From positions 1-64,000 of the forward strand of contig DXTB01000001.1 in NCBI GenBank assembly GCA_019410105.1: DNA of 64,000 nt, read 5' to 3'. The position numbers and the translations under genes were made by a program. How positions within the stretch are numbered: position 1 is the first letter of the stretch; each line of letters opens with the position of its first letter. Source of the stretch: Clostridiales bacterium. GTDB taxonomy: Bacteria > Bacillota_A > Clostridia > Oscillospirales > Oscillospiraceae. Below, one piece after another: positions 24,774-33,984 of this stretch. The notes under the pieces are model-generated. The model saw nothing but the letters and a program-made list of their open reading frames with translations. It did no database searches and was not told the DNA's origin.

Positions 24774-26723
24774 ATGGCAGAAAATGAACTGTTGAACTCC
24801 ACTGCGGTGGACACGGCCAACGAGTACGACGCATCGGAAATTCAGGTGCTGGAAGGCCTGGAAGCCGTCCGGAAGCGGCCCGGCATGTATATCGGCTCCA
24901 CGTCCACCTCCGGCCTGCACCATCTGGTCTATGAGATCGTGGACAACGCCATCGACGAGGCACTGGCCGGCTACTGCACCGACATCCTGGTGCGAATCAA
25001 CGAGGGGGACACCATCACCGTGGTGGACAATGGCCGTGGCATCCCCGTGGACATCCAGGCCCAGACCGGCAAGCCCGCCCTGGAGGTAGTGTACACCGTC
25101 CTCCACGCCGGCGGCAAGTTCGGCGGTGGGGGCTACAAGGTCTCCGGCGGTCTCCACGGCGTGGGCGCCAGTGTGGTGAACGCCCTTTCCGAATGGCTGA
25201 CGGTCCAGGTCCACCGGGACGGACATATCTATGAGATGAAGTTCTCCAGGGGCAATGTGACCCAGCCCATGACCATTGTGGGAGATACAGACCACACCGG
25301 CACCACTGTCACCTTCAAGCCGGACCCGGAGATGTTCGAGGATACGGAGTACAATTACGATACCCTCCACACCCGGATGCGGGAGGAGGCGTTCCTGAAC
25401 GCTGGCCTGTGCATCCGCACTGTGGACGCCCGCCCCGGACGGGAGCAGGAGGACAACATGTGCTTCGAGGGCGGCATCCGGGAGTTTGTTACCTGGCTGA
25501 ACAAGAGCAAGGATGTGCTTCACAACGACGTGATTTACATGTCCGGAGCCCGAGAGGACTCCGTGGCGGAAGTGGCCATGCAGTATAACGACGGCTATAA
25601 CGAGACGATCCTCTCCTTCGCCAACAACGTCCACACGCCGGAGGGCGGCATGCACGAGGAGGGCTTCAAGCGGGCTCTCACCAATGTGCTGAACGCCTAC
25701 GGCCGGAAGATCAAGCTGCTGAAGGATGACGAGAAGGTCTCCGGCGAGGACTGCCGGGAGGGCCTCACCTGCGTCATTTCCGTCAAGCTGACAGAGGCCC
25801 AGTTTGAGGGCCAGACCAAGTCGAAGTTGGGCAACAGTGAGATCCGGACCCTGGTGAATAACATCGTCTCCGAAAAGCTGGAGATCTTCCTGGAGGAGAA
25901 CCCCCAGGTGGGCCGGATGATCCTGGATAAGGCTCTCACTGCCAATCGGGCGAGAGAGGCCGCCAAAAAGGCCCGGGAATCCATCCGCCGCAAGACGGCT
26001 CTCGGCGGCGCCGCCATGCCGGATAAGCTGCGGGACTGCAATGAGAACAATCCGGAGCTGACGGAGCTCTATATCGTCGAGGGAGACTCCGCAGGCGGCT
26101 CCGCCACCCAGGGGCGGGATTCCCGGTTCCAGGCCATTCTCCCCCTGTGGGGCAAGATGCTGAACGTGGAGAAGGCCCGGGCAGACAAGGTCTACGGCAA
26201 CGACAAGCTCCAGCCCGTCATCACGGCCCTGGGCGCGGGCATCGGGGATGAGTTCGATCTGAACAGGCTCCGGTATCACAAGGTCATCATCATGGCCGAT
26301 GCCGATGTGGACGGCGCCCATATCCGTACTCTGCTGCTGACCTTCTTCTTCCGCTTCATGCGGCCCCTGATCGAGGAGGGCTATGTCTACTCCGCCGTTC
26401 CGCCCCTGTATAAGCTGACCCGTGGCAAGACCACCCGAGTGGCCTTTGACGACATCCAGCGGGAGAAGATCGCCGCCGAGATGCGGGGCGACAACCCCAA
26501 CGCCAAGATCGACATCTCCCGGTTCAAGGGGCTGGGTGAGATGAACCCCCATGAGCTGTGGGAGACCACCATGGACCCCACCACCCGGACGCTCCGGCGT
26601 ATCACGCTGGATGACGCCGTGGCCGCGGACGAGACCTTTACCATCCTGATGGGCGAGAAGGTGGAGCCCCGGAAGGAATTTATCGAGCGCAACGCCCAAT
26701 ACGCGGTCAATCTTGACTATTGA
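24774..26723 (+). CDS. gyrB: DNA gyrase subunit B
   Basis: ATPase subunit of gyrase. From the ATG at 24774 (AAAGGAG upstream) it encodes 649 residues: GHKL ATPase domain with [20 protein letters not shown] and [14 protein letters not shown], the transducer domain, then TOPRIM with [15 protein letters not shown] and the metal-binding [16 protein letters not shown], ending in the short Gram-positive-type C-terminus [13 protein letters not shown]. It is followed by gyrA after a hairpin-rich 94-bp gap. Confidence 0.96.
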   Translation: MAENELLNSTAVDTANEYDASEIQVLEGLEAVRKRPGMYIGSTSTSGLHHLVYEIVDNAIDEALAGYCTDILVRINEGDTITVVDNGRGIPVDIQAQTGKPALEVVYTVLHAGGKFGGGGYKVSGGLHGVGASVVNALSEWLTVQVHRDGHIYEMKFSRGNVTQPMTIVGDTDHTGTTVTFKPDPEMFEDTEYNYDTLHTRMREEAFLNAGLCIRTVDARPGREQEDNMCFEGGIREFVTWLNKSKDVLHNDVIYMSGAREDSVAEVAMQYNDGYNETILSFANNVHTPEGGMHEEGFKRALTNVLNAYGRKIKLLKDDEKVSGEDCREGLTCVISVKLTEAQFEGQTKSKLGNSEIRTLVNNIVSEKLEIFLEENPQVGRMILDKALTANRAREAAKKARESIRRKTALGGAAMPDKLRDCNENNPELTELYIVEGDSAGGSATQGRDSRFQAILPLWGKMLNVEKARADKVYGNDKLQPVITALGAGIGDEFDLNRLRYHKVIIMADADVDGAHIRTLLLTFFFRFMRPLIEEGYVYSAVPPLYKLTRGKTTRVAFDDIQREKIAAEMRGDNPNAKIDISRFKGLGEMNPHELWETTMDPTTRTLRRITLDDAVAADETFTILMGEKVEPRKEFIERNAQYAVNLDY

Positions 26724-26724
26724 T

Positions 26725-26802
26725 CCGTAGGGCGGCTGCCCTCGGCCGCCCGTCCGATCAGATATGCCTTTGCGGGCCGGCGAGGGCGCCGGCCCCTACA
26801 AA
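26725..26802 (+). repeat. Paired-hairpin intergenic element between gyrB and gyrA
   Basis: GTAGGGCGGCTGCC...GGCCGCCC and GGGCCGGCG...CGCCGGCCC form two GC-rich hairpins in tandem. The whole begins GTAGGG and ends CCCCTAC, so the outer ends are also complementary. This is the form of a small palindromic repeat (REP- or MITE-like). It lies upstream of the gyrA ribosome site. Confidence 0.6.
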
Positions 26803-26817
26803 AAGGAGATACGATAC

Positions 26818-29304
26818 ATGAGCAAAAAGCCCCAATACGATCCTGAGGAGATCCGGTACCCCGAACAGAAGATCGTGGAGTCACCGCTGGTCCCCGAGAT
26901 GGAGAAATCCTACATTGAGTACGCCATGAGCGTCATCGTGGGCCGGGCTCTCCCTGACGTGCGGGATGGCCTGAAGCCCGTCCATCGCCGGATCCTCTAC
27001 GCCATGTACGAGGATGGCCTCACGGTGGACAAACCCTTCAAAAAGTCCGCCACCTGCGTGGGCGACGTGCTGGGCCGGTACCATCCCCACGGCGACGCCA
27101 GCGTCTATGACGCTCTGGTCCGCCTGGCTCAGGATTTCTCCATGCGCTATCCCCTGGTGGACGGCCACGGCAACTTCGGGTCCGTGGATGGCGATCCCCC
27201 GGCGGCCTACCGGTACACGGAGGCCCGGATGTCCCGGCTCTCCGACGAGATGCTGCGGGACATTGAAAAGGACACTGTGGACTGGGACCCCAACTTCGAC
27301 GAGACCCGCAAGGAGCCCCGTGTCCTGCCCTCCCGGTTTCCCAATCTGCTGGTGAACGGCTCCAGCGGCATCGCGGTGGGCATGGCCACCAATATCCCGC
27401 CCCACAACCTGCGGGAGGTGATCGGCGCCTGCATCTGCGTGCTGGACAATCCGGAGGCTCAGCTCAGTGATCTGATGCAGTACGTCAAGGGGCCGGACTT
27501 CCCCACCCGGGGCATCATCATGGGTCGCAGCGGCATCCGGCAGGCCTATGCCACCGGCCGGGGCCGGGTGGTGATCCGGGCCCGACATGAGTTTGAGGAG
27601 TTCGGCAAGGACCGCACGCGCATTGTCATCACCGAGATCCCCTACCAGGTCAACAAGCGTATGCTCATCAAGAGCATGGCCGACCAGGTGGAAGACAAGC
27701 GTCTGGACGGCATCTCCGACATCCGGGACGAGTCCGACCGGGACGGAATGCGCATCGTCATCGAGCTGAAGCGGGACGCCAACCCCCAGGTGGTGCTGAA
27801 CCGCCTGTTCGCCCAGACCCAGCTGCAGACCAGCTTTGCCATCAACATGCTGGCCCTGGTGAATAACCAGTCTCAGCCCAAGATCCTCTCCCTGCGCCAC
27901 ATCATTGACGAGTATCTGGCCTTCCAGGAGGAGGTCATTATCCGCCGCACCAAGTACGACCTGCGCAAGGCCCAGGAGCGGGCCCACCTGCTGGAGGGTC
28001 TGCTGGTGGCTCAGGACAACATCGACGAGGTTATCAAAATCATCCGCAGCAGCTACGACAACGCCAAGGAGAACCTGATGTCCCGCTTCGGTCTGGACGA
28101 TGTCCAGGCCCAGGCCATTCTGGATATGCGGCTGAAAGCCCTTCAGGGCCTGGACCGGGAGAAGCTGGAGGCGGAGTACAAGGAGCTGGAGGAAAAGATC
28201 GCCTACTTCAACCAGCTGCTCTCCTCCGACGAGCTGCTGCGCAAGGTGCTGAAGGATGAGCTCCAGGCCATCTCCGACAAATTCGGCGATGACCGGGTCA
28301 CGGAGATCCAGGATGTGGAGGATGAGATCGACATCGAGGACCTGATCGAGGAGGAGCAGTGTGTCTTCACCCTGACCCAGGCGGGCTACATCAAGCGGAC
28401 ACCTGCCAGCGAGTACACCGCCCAGTCCAAGGGCGGCATGGGCAAGAAGGGCATCACCACCCGGGAGGAGGACTACGTGGTGGATGTGTTTACTGCCTCC
28501 ACCCACGACTATATCCTCTTCTTCACCGACACCGGCAAGGTCTACCGGAAGAAGGGGTATCAAATCCCCGAGTCCGGCAAGGCTGCCAAGGGGACCAACA
28601 TCGTCAACATCCTTCAGGTGGAGCAGGGCGAGCGGATCCAAGCCATGATCCATACCCGGTCCATTGAGGACGACGGCCGCTTCCTCTTCATGGTTACTCG
28701 GAACGGCACGGTGAAGCGCCTGCCGGCCAATACTCTGAAGAATCTGCGGAACAACGGCATCCGTGCCCTGCGGATGGAGGAGGGTGACCAGCTGATCGCT
28801 GTCCGGGAGACTGACGGCAGCCAGAAGATCCTCATCGCCACCCATGACGGTATGGCAGTCTGCTTTGACGAGAACGATGTGCGGCCCATGGGCCGGGACG
28901 CCGTGGGTGTGCGGGGTATCCGCCTGCGCCAGGGCGACTACGTGGTGGGCGCCGCCCGTGCCAAGGCCAATCATGCGGTGCTGGCCATCACGGAAAACGG
29001 CTACGGCAAGCAGACGCCGGTGGAGGACTATCGGATCACCAACCGGGGCGGCCTCGGCATCAAGAACTACATGGTGACGGACAAGACCGGCCCCGTGGTG
29101 GGCATCAAGGTGGTGGACGGCACGGAGGACCTGTTGCTGGTGACCCAGGCAGGCATCCTGATCCGCACCCCGGTGGACAGCATCCGCACCGCGGGTCGGG
29201 CCACTCAGGGCGTCATCGTCATGCGGTTCAAGGAGGAGGGGGATCACGTGATCTCCCTGGCGCTCACAGACCATGAGGAGGGCAGCGCCGAGGCCGAGGA
29301 ATAA
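26818..29304 (+). CDS. gyrA: DNA gyrase subunit A
   Basis: Breakage-reunion subunit of gyrase, 828 residues from the ATG at 26818 (AAAAGGAG upstream). The catalytic Tyr is in [11 protein letters not shown]. The quinolone-resistance region reads [18 protein letters not shown], with Ala at the position equivalent to E. coli Ser83. The C-terminal beta-pinwheel carries a degenerate GyrA box ([10 protein letters not shown]). The acidic C-terminal tail EEGSAEAEE is present. The -35/-10 region is not evident, so it is probably co-transcribed with gyrB. Confidence 0.96.
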   Translation: MSKKPQYDPEEIRYPEQKIVESPLVPEMEKSYIEYAMSVIVGRALPDVRDGLKPVHRRILYAMYEDGLTVDKPFKKSATCVGDVLGRYHPHGDASVYDALVRLAQDFSMRYPLVDGHGNFGSVDGDPPAAYRYTEARMSRLSDEMLRDIEKDTVDWDPNFDETRKEPRVLPSRFPNLLVNGSSGIAVGMATNIPPHNLREVIGACICVLDNPEAQLSDLMQYVKGPDFPTRGIIMGRSGIRQAYATGRGRVVIRARHEFEEFGKDRTRIVITEIPYQVNKRMLIKSMADQVEDKRLDGISDIRDESDRDGMRIVIELKRDANPQVVLNRLFAQTQLQTSFAINMLALVNNQSQPKILSLRHIIDEYLAFQEEVIIRRTKYDLRKAQERAHLLEGLLVAQDNIDEVIKIIRSSYDNAKENLMSRFGLDDVQAQAILDMRLKALQGLDREKLEAEYKELEEKIAYFNQLLSSDELLRKVLKDELQAISDKFGDDRVTEIQDVEDEIDIEDLIEEEQCVFTLTQAGYIKRTPASEYTAQSKGGMGKKGITTREEDYVVDVFTASTHDYILFFTDTGKVYRKKGYQIPESGKAAKGTNIVNILQVEQGERIQAMIHTRSIEDDGRFLFMVTRNGTVKRLPANTLKNLRNNGIRALRMEEGDQLIAVRETDGSQKILIATHDGMAVCFDENDVRPMGRDAVGVRGIRLRQGDYVVGAARAKANHAVLAITENGYGKQTPVEDYRITNRGGLGIKNYMVTDKTGPVVGIKVVDGTEDLLLVTQAGILIRTPVDSIRTAGRATQGVIVMRFKEEGDHVISLALTDHEEGSAEAEE

Positions 29305-29418
29305 GACCGTCCGGAGCCGGGGCGAAAACGCTTTTGCCGGAATGTTTATCAGAACACAGGGGGAGCTGTTCCCGAGGAGACGGCTCCCCCATTCAAAACC
29401 ATCTTCCAAAAGGATTTC

Positions 29419-29859
29419 ATGATGAAAACAGTCACCATCTACACCGACGGCGCCTGCTCCGGCAATCCGGGCCCCGGCGGCTGGGGCGCGATTTTGATGT
29501 ACGGCCCCCACAGCCGGGAGCTCTCCGGCGGAGAGGCCGCCACCACCAACAACCGCATGGAGCTCACCGCCGTGATCCAAGCACTGTCCCTGCTGAAGGA
29601 GCCCTGCATCGTGGACCTCTGGTCCGATTCCAAATATGTGATCGATGGGCTGGAGAAGGGCTGGGCCAAAGGCTGGAAGGCTAGGGGCTGGAAAAAAGCT
29701 GACAAGAAGCCCGCCCTGAATCCGGATCTCTGGGACAGGCTGCTGTCCCTGACAGAGGTTCATTCCATCCGTTACCATTGGGTCAAGGGCCACGCGGAGA
29801 ATGCGTACAACAACCGCTGTGATGAGCTGGCGGTGGCGGAGAGTCAGAAATACAAGTAG
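29419..29859 (+). CDS. rnhA: Ribonuclease HI
   Basis: Cleaves the RNA strand of RNA-DNA hybrids. The 146-residue product carries the full DEDD set: [35 protein letters not shown] and [11 protein letters not shown] at 29419 (or 29422), with AAAGGA upstream. A diverged second copy of the 48 bp encoding the [15 protein letters not shown] region lies 209 bp downstream. Confidence 0.95.
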   Translation: MMKTVTIYTDGACSGNPGPGGWGAILMYGPHSRELSGGEAATTNNRMELTAVIQALSLLKEPCIVDLWSDSKYVIDGLEKGWAKGWKARGWKKADKKPALNPDLWDRLLSLTEVHSIRYHWVKGHAENAYNNRCDELAVAESQKYK

Positions 29860-29998
29860 TATGTCTCCTGTACCCCGCAGAACGGGGCAGGCGCCGTACA
29901 AGCGGTTCGACGACGGCAAAGCCACGGCGGAGTCGGAATTTCCTCTCGCCGGGCAAATCAAAAAAATAGGTCCCCCACCGGCTCTGCCGGGCGAGGGA
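29860..29998 (+). repeat. Hairpin-rich spacer between rnhA and its second tail
   Basis: 139 bp with CCCCG/CGGGG (29873-29887) and a terminal compound hairpin GGTCCC...GGGACC (29969-30000) enclosing CCGGC/GCCGG. The GGTCCC motif next to the distal tail matches the glyS spacer arrangement. No credible ORF. Confidence 0.65.
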
Positions 29999-30046
29999 CC
30001 ATGCGGAGAGCGCATACAGCAACCACTGTGATGAGCTGGTGGCGGC
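29999..30046 (+). repeat. Diverged second copy of the rnhA 3' region
   Basis: Matches 29790-29837 at 40 of 48 positions; all eight differences are transitions. In frame it reads HAESAYSNHCDELVA against [15 protein letters not shown], still RNase H-like. No in-frame stop follows promptly, so it is a remnant, not a gene. Confidence 0.8.
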
Positions 30047-30049
30047 CGG

Positions 30050-30287
30050 AGATCCTGATAGCCCCCGCTTCCTTCTCATGGGGAGAAAAAGTGAGAGAAA
30101 CAGACCTATCTTCCAAAAAAAGACAAGTTTTTCTAAATTTTTCCGCTGTTTACGAAAACAGAAAAAAACATTCACAATCTGTTCATAAGAAAAACATAAT
30201 TTAGAAAAAATTTTCGGATATCTTTATAATCAAGCAAAGGGTCCTCCCAAACCCGATGCGTTTTCTCCCTCCTAAAAACACACACAG
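30050..30287. other. AT-rich intergenic stretch after the rnhA remnant
   Basis: No gene seen. From about 30090 the sequence turns AT-rich, with oligo-A and oligo-T tracts, and contains TATAAT at 30225-30230 with only a weak -35 candidate. A plus-strand transcript from there would end at the terminator at 30288-30325, so a short non-coding RNA is conceivable but unsupported by structure. Confidence 0.3.
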
Positions 30288-30325
30288 CACAAAGGACCGC
30301 CACATGGCGGTCCTTTGTGTGTTTA
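30288..30325. terminator. Terminator of the TIGR00300-type gene (works in both directions)
   Basis: 14-bp perfect stem CACAAAGGACCGCC/GGCGGTCCTTTGTG with loop ACAT; T-rich flanks on both sides. Confidence 0.85.
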
Positions 30326-31414
30326 CGGCTGGATCAGCTCCTTGCTGAGATGGACGATGAAGTCCTGCACATTGGTGACGATGCCCCGGGCGGAGAGGCT
30401 TCCCCGGTCACTGAGTTTGTTCACGGCAAATTCTGAGATATCCACGCAGTAGAAATACACCTGCCGCACGGTTCCATCTGCCAGCACCCGGTAGGAGGGG
30501 GTCATGTTTCCGGCGGCGATGGTGTGGAGGGCAGTGGCCATGCAGATCACCGTGGTGGCGGAGCGGATCTCTGCCCGCATGGCGTCCTGAGCGGCATAGA
30601 CGTCTGCCAGCACCGGCGGCAGAGGCCCGTCGTCCCGGATGGAGCCCGCCAGTATGTACGGGACGCCGTGCCGTTCGCAGGTGTGCAGAATGCCGTTTTC
30701 GATCTGCTCCGCTTTCAGAAAGGCGGGAATCGATCCGTAGAGCCGCACCCGGTTGATGGTGTCCAGATGGTTGTAGTGCCCGTTGGGCTGACTTTCCTGC
30801 GTGTAGATGTTCTGCCCCAGGGCAGTGTTGAGGTAGGCTGCCTCCAGATCATGGGTGGCCAGCGCGTTGCCCGCCAGCACGGCATGGACAAAGCCGCCTG
30901 CGATGAGCCGGGAGAAGGCGTTGCGTGCGTCGTGGTCAAAGGCGAAGGCGGGCCCCATCACCCAGACCACCTTGCCGTGGTCCCGTTCGTGGCGCAGCAG
31001 TTCATAGAGCTCGTCATAGTCCCGGGAAAAGGCGGTCTCCCGGGAGCGGCCCTGCCGGAAGGCAAACACATCTCTGGCAACCCGGCGCTCCCGGAAGCCG
31101 TCCGGGTGGACGAGGATCCCCTCCTCTCCCTGTTCTGTGCGGCCGACGGCCACCAGCTCTCCCTGCCGCAGGCGGCGGAATTCCCGGACGTCGATGCGGC
31201 CCCGATCCCACACGGCCACGCAGTCCATCCGGCTCTCCCGGGCCAGATGCCACTGCCCTGCGATTTTGAAGTATTCCGGAAAGATGCTCATGGCGTGGAA
31301 ATTCTCCGGCGCCACGCCGTCCCGGGGCGCCGGGCGAAAGACGGCGTCCGGTGCGTTTTCCAGTGCGGGTGTGGAAAAGACCGGCGGAAAATAGGGGCGC
31401 AGCTGAAACGGCAT
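30323..31414 (-). CDS. TIGR00300 / LOR-SDH-type protein, possible ornithine cyclodeaminase
   Basis: A 363-residue protein from the ATG ending at 31414 (AAAGGAGG upstream). It carries the conserved region GHYNHLDTINRVRLYGSI and ACERHGVPY-like CERHGVPYILAGSIRDDGPLPPV, which I associate with the TIGR00300 family, the C-terminal module of cyanobacterial arginine dihydrolase AgrE/ArgZ and archaeal proteins with ornithine cyclodeaminase activity. AVLAGNALATHDLEAAYLNTALG is also family-like. By that analogy it would convert ornithine to proline and ammonia. It stands alone; no arginine genes are nearby. Family fairly sure, activity inferred. Confidence 0.7.
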   Translation of the reverse strand: MPFQLRPYFPPVFSTPALENAPDAVFRPAPRDGVAPENFHAMSIFPEYFKIAGQWHLARESRMDCVAVWDRGRIDVREFRRLRQGELVAVGRTEQGEEGILVHPDGFRERRVARDVFAFRQGRSRETAFSRDYDELYELLRHERDHGKVVWVMGPAFAFDHDARNAFSRLIAGGFVHAVLAGNALATHDLEAAYLNTALGQNIYTQESQPNGHYNHLDTINRVRLYGSIPAFLKAEQIENGILHTCERHGVPYILAGSIRDDGPLPPVLADVYAAQDAMRAEIRSATTVICMATALHTIAAGNMTPSYRVLADGTVRQVYFYCVDISEFAVNKLSDRGSLSARGIVTNVQDFIVHLSKELIQP

Positions 31415-31606
31415 AATGGCGTTCCTCCTTTGAAAGATGGTGCCGCTGTTCCACCCGGATGCAGAGAAGAAAAGCCCGGGGACCGCTCCTCGCAATACCT
31501 GCGGAGCAGTCTCCAGGCCCATCGGCATTCCCATCCGGCAAGAGGGCGCGGGAGGTTTGATTGCATTCAGAATATCAGAATGCCGCCAAAAAAACAAGGC
31601 CCTTTC

Positions 31607-31635
31607 TTGTAAATCCGGGCCGTCGGGTGTAGAAT
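31607..31635 (+). promoter_or_regulatory. nadE promoter
   Basis: TTGTAA at 31607-31612, a 17-bp spacer and TAGAAT at 31630-31635, about 40 bp before the nadE ATG. Confidence 0.7.
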
Positions 31636-31675
31636 ATCCAACATACAGGTTTTTCCTTCAAGGAGGCTTTTCAAC

Positions 31676-33601
31676 ATGAGAGACGGTTTTATCTCCGTGG
31701 CCGCAGGCACCCCCAAAATCCGGGTGGCGGACTGCCGCTATAACGCGGAACAAATTTTTACCCTGATGCGGGAGGCGGACAAGCAGGGGGTGAAGGTGCT
31801 GGCTCTTCCGGAACTGTGCCTCACCGGCTACACCTGCGGAGATCTGTTCCTGCAGGACACGCTGCTCCGGGGCGCCGAGGAGGGCCTTCAGACCATCCTG
31901 GAGGCTACAAGAAATCTGGAGATCGTGACGGCCCTTGGCCTGCCCGTGTGGGATAAATGGGACAACAAATTGTATAACTGCGCGGCTATTATACAAAAAG
32001 GAGAGATTTTGGGGCTGATTCCCAAGGTCTATCTGCCCAATTATGGGGAGTTTTATGAGCAGCGGTGGTTTGCATCCGGCAGCGGCGTGGAGCACGGGAT
32101 TGAGCTGTGCGGGCAGCATGTGAGTCTCTGTACGAACCAGACCTTTGCCTGCGACACCATGCCCAACTTGGTGATCGGCGTGGAGATCTGCGAGGATCTG
32201 TGGGCCCCGGCGCCGCCCTCCGTGGAGCTGGCCCGGAAGGGCGCCACCGTGATTCTGAACCTCTCCGCATCCAATGAGCTGGTGGGCAAGGCGGACTACC
32301 GCCGCTCCCTGGTGACAGGCCAGTCCGCCCGGCTGATGTGCGGTTATGTGTACGCGGATGCCGGAGAGGGAGAGTCCACCACCGATGTGGTGTTCACCGG
32401 CCACAATATGATCGCGGAAAACGGTACCCTGCTGGCGGAGCGGCGGTTCGCCACCGGACTCACCGTCAGCGAGATCGATGTGGACCGGCTGATCCATGAC
32501 CGCCGCCGGACCAACACCTTCACCTTCGGCAAGGAGCCGCCGGAGATCTGGCGGTGCGGCTTCACGTTGCCGGTGGAGGAGACCCGGCTCACCCGGTACG
32601 TCTCCCCATCTCCTTTCGTGCCGGAGGATGCCGCGGGCCGGGCGGAGCGGTGTGAGGAGATCCTGCGGATCGCCTCCCTGGGTCTGAAGAAGCGGCTGGA
32701 GCACACCGGCGCCAAGACGGCGGTGGTGGGCCTCTCCGGCGGGCTGGACTCCACCCTGGCCCTGCTGATCACGGCCCTGGCCATGGGGATGCTGAATCGG
32801 CCCGCCAGCGACATCGTGGCCGTCACCATGCCCTGCTTCGGCACCACTGCCCGGACGAAGTCCAACGCGGAGCTGCTGGCGGAGCGGATGGGTGCCACGC
32901 TGAAGATCATCGACATCTCCCAGGCGGTGCGGCGACATTTCACCGACATCGGACAGAGCATGGAGAACCATGACGTCACCTTTGAAAACGGCCAGGCCCG
33001 GGAGCGGACCCAGGTCCTGATGGACATTGCAAACCAGACCGGCGGCCTGGTGATCGGCACGGGAGATCTCAGTGAGCTGGCCCTGGGCTGGTGCACCTAC
33101 AATGGCGACCACATGAGCAACTACGCCGTCAACTGCTCCATCCCCAAGACCCTGGTGCGGCATTTGGTGGCCTATCTGGCCCGGGACAACGCGGAGAAGG
33201 ACGAGGCCCTCCATGACGTGCTGGAGGATATTCTGGACACCCCTGTCTCCCCGGAGCTGCTGCCCGCTGTCCAAGGGGAGATCAGCCAGCGGACCGAGGA
33301 TCTGGTGGGGCCCTATGAGCTACACGACTTCTTCCTGTACTACATGCTCCGCTGGGGCTTCCCGCCCCGGAAGATCTACCGTCTGGCGCTGTATGCCCTG
33401 GGAAAGACTTACACCCCAGATGTGATCCTGAAGTGGCTGAAGACCTTCTACCGCCGCTTCTTCTCTCAGCAGTTTAAGCGCAGCTGTCTGCCGGACGGCC
33501 CCAAGGTAGGTTCTGCGGCACTCTCCCCCCGCGGCGACTGGCGGATGCCGAGCGATGCTTCCGCGGCACTGTGGCAGGCAGAACTGGAGACACTGGAGTA
33601 A
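31676..33601 (+). CDS. nadE: Glutamine-dependent NAD+ synthetase
   Basis: Amidates deamido-NAD to NAD using glutamine. The 641-residue fusion has an N-terminal nitrilase-type glutaminase domain with the Glu-Lys-Cys triad (LALPELCLTGYTCGD, LIPKVYLPNYGEFYE, VIGVEICEDLW) and a C-terminal synthetase domain with the ATP loop GLSGGLDSTLALL and GTGDLSELALGW. The family C-terminus FKRSCLPDGPKVG and LSPRGDWRMPSDASAALW is intact. AAGGAGG precedes the ATG. The final 59 bp are repeated 198 bp downstream. Confidence 0.96.
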   Translation: MRDGFISVAAGTPKIRVADCRYNAEQIFTLMREADKQGVKVLALPELCLTGYTCGDLFLQDTLLRGAEEGLQTILEATRNLEIVTALGLPVWDKWDNKLYNCAAIIQKGEILGLIPKVYLPNYGEFYEQRWFASGSGVEHGIELCGQHVSLCTNQTFACDTMPNLVIGVEICEDLWAPAPPSVELARKGATVILNLSASNELVGKADYRRSLVTGQSARLMCGYVYADAGEGESTTDVVFTGHNMIAENGTLLAERRFATGLTVSEIDVDRLIHDRRRTNTFTFGKEPPEIWRCGFTLPVEETRLTRYVSPSPFVPEDAAGRAERCEEILRIASLGLKKRLEHTGAKTAVVGLSGGLDSTLALLITALAMGMLNRPASDIVAVTMPCFGTTARTKSNAELLAERMGATLKIIDISQAVRRHFTDIGQSMENHDVTFENGQARERTQVLMDIANQTGGLVIGTGDLSELALGWCTYNGDHMSNYAVNCSIPKTLVRHLVAYLARDNAEKDEALHDVLEDILDTPVSPELLPAVQGEISQRTEDLVGPYELHDFFLYYMLRWGFPPRKIYRLALYALGKTYTPDVILKWLKTFYRRFFSQQFKRSCLPDGPKVGSAALSPRGDWRMPSDASAALWQAELETLE

Positions 33602-33738
33602 ACGAAAGAGAGGAGCCAGTCGCCGAACATGGGGGTCCCCAAAAAATCAAAGATTTTTTGGGGAAAGAAGGAGCAAGGGAGCGTCCGGAGCTTTTGCCGT
33701 GGGCAGAAGCGGAGGGGAGCGGACTTTGCGACGACGCG
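33602..33738 (+). repeat. Hairpin-containing spacer between the two nadE tails
   Basis: 137 bp with a strong hairpin CCCCAAAAAATC/GATTTTTTGGGG near 33638-33664, preceded by GGGGGTCC, and a second imperfect one around GCTTTTGCC/GGCAGAAGC. GCGTCCGGAGCTTTTGCC resembles GCGTCCGAGCATTTTGCC in the glyS spacer. No credible ORF. Confidence 0.65.
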
Positions 33739-33797
33739 GCGGATGCCGAGCGACGCATCCGCCGCACTGTGGCAGGCAGAACTGGAGACACTGGAGT
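33739..33797 (+). repeat. Second copy of the last 59 bp of nadE
   Basis: 56 of 59 positions match 33541-33599. The three differences are third-codon changes (GAT/GAC, GCT/GCA, GCG/GCC), all synonymous. The copy encodes RMPSDASAALWQAELETLE and then reads SVHF and stops. The rest of the gap to 33984 holds only a promoter. Confidence 0.92.
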
Positions 33798-33916
33798 CAG
33801 TGCATTTTTAACAGTATGTGGAAAGCGGACTAGGGCGACGGCTATACAGCCGGCGCTCTGGTCTTTCTATGCGTATACAGATAAACACGGACAGGCAGCA
33901 TGAACTTTCGCAGTTC

Positions 33917-33946
33917 TTGACAGATTCTCCCCCCTCCCATTAAAAT
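33917..33946 (+). promoter_or_regulatory. Promoter of the hotdog thioesterase gene
   Basis: TTGACA at 33917-33922, an 18-bp spacer and TAAAAT at 33941-33946, about 39 bp before the ATG. Confidence 0.75.
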
Positions 33947-33984
33947 AGAAGAAAAATTGTTTGAAAACGGAAAGGAAGCACACG

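Noticed and set aside
24657..26699. 680-codon minus-strand open frame
   Set aside because: Complement of gyrB, no motifs or start signals.
26881..30015. 1044-codon open frame on the minus strand
   Set aside because: It lies exactly opposite gyrA and rnhA, has repetitive His/Gly/Val-rich composition and no ribosome site; a shadow of GC-rich coding sequence.
30050..30287. Small RNA gene upstream of the 30288 terminator
   Set aside because: A TATAAT and a terminator exist, but the -35 is poor and there is no conserved structure; left as a low-confidence intergenic note.
13781..33797. Diversity-generating retroelement template/variable repeats
   Set aside because: The paired repeats suggested TR/VR pairs, but differences are not adenine-specific, no reverse transcriptase gene is present, and they are at ends of housekeeping genes.
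33555..33903. Short plus-strand ORFs spanning the nadE spacer and tail copy
   Set aside because: Three frames are open only because the region is GC-rich and repeated; none has a credible start or protein-like composition.
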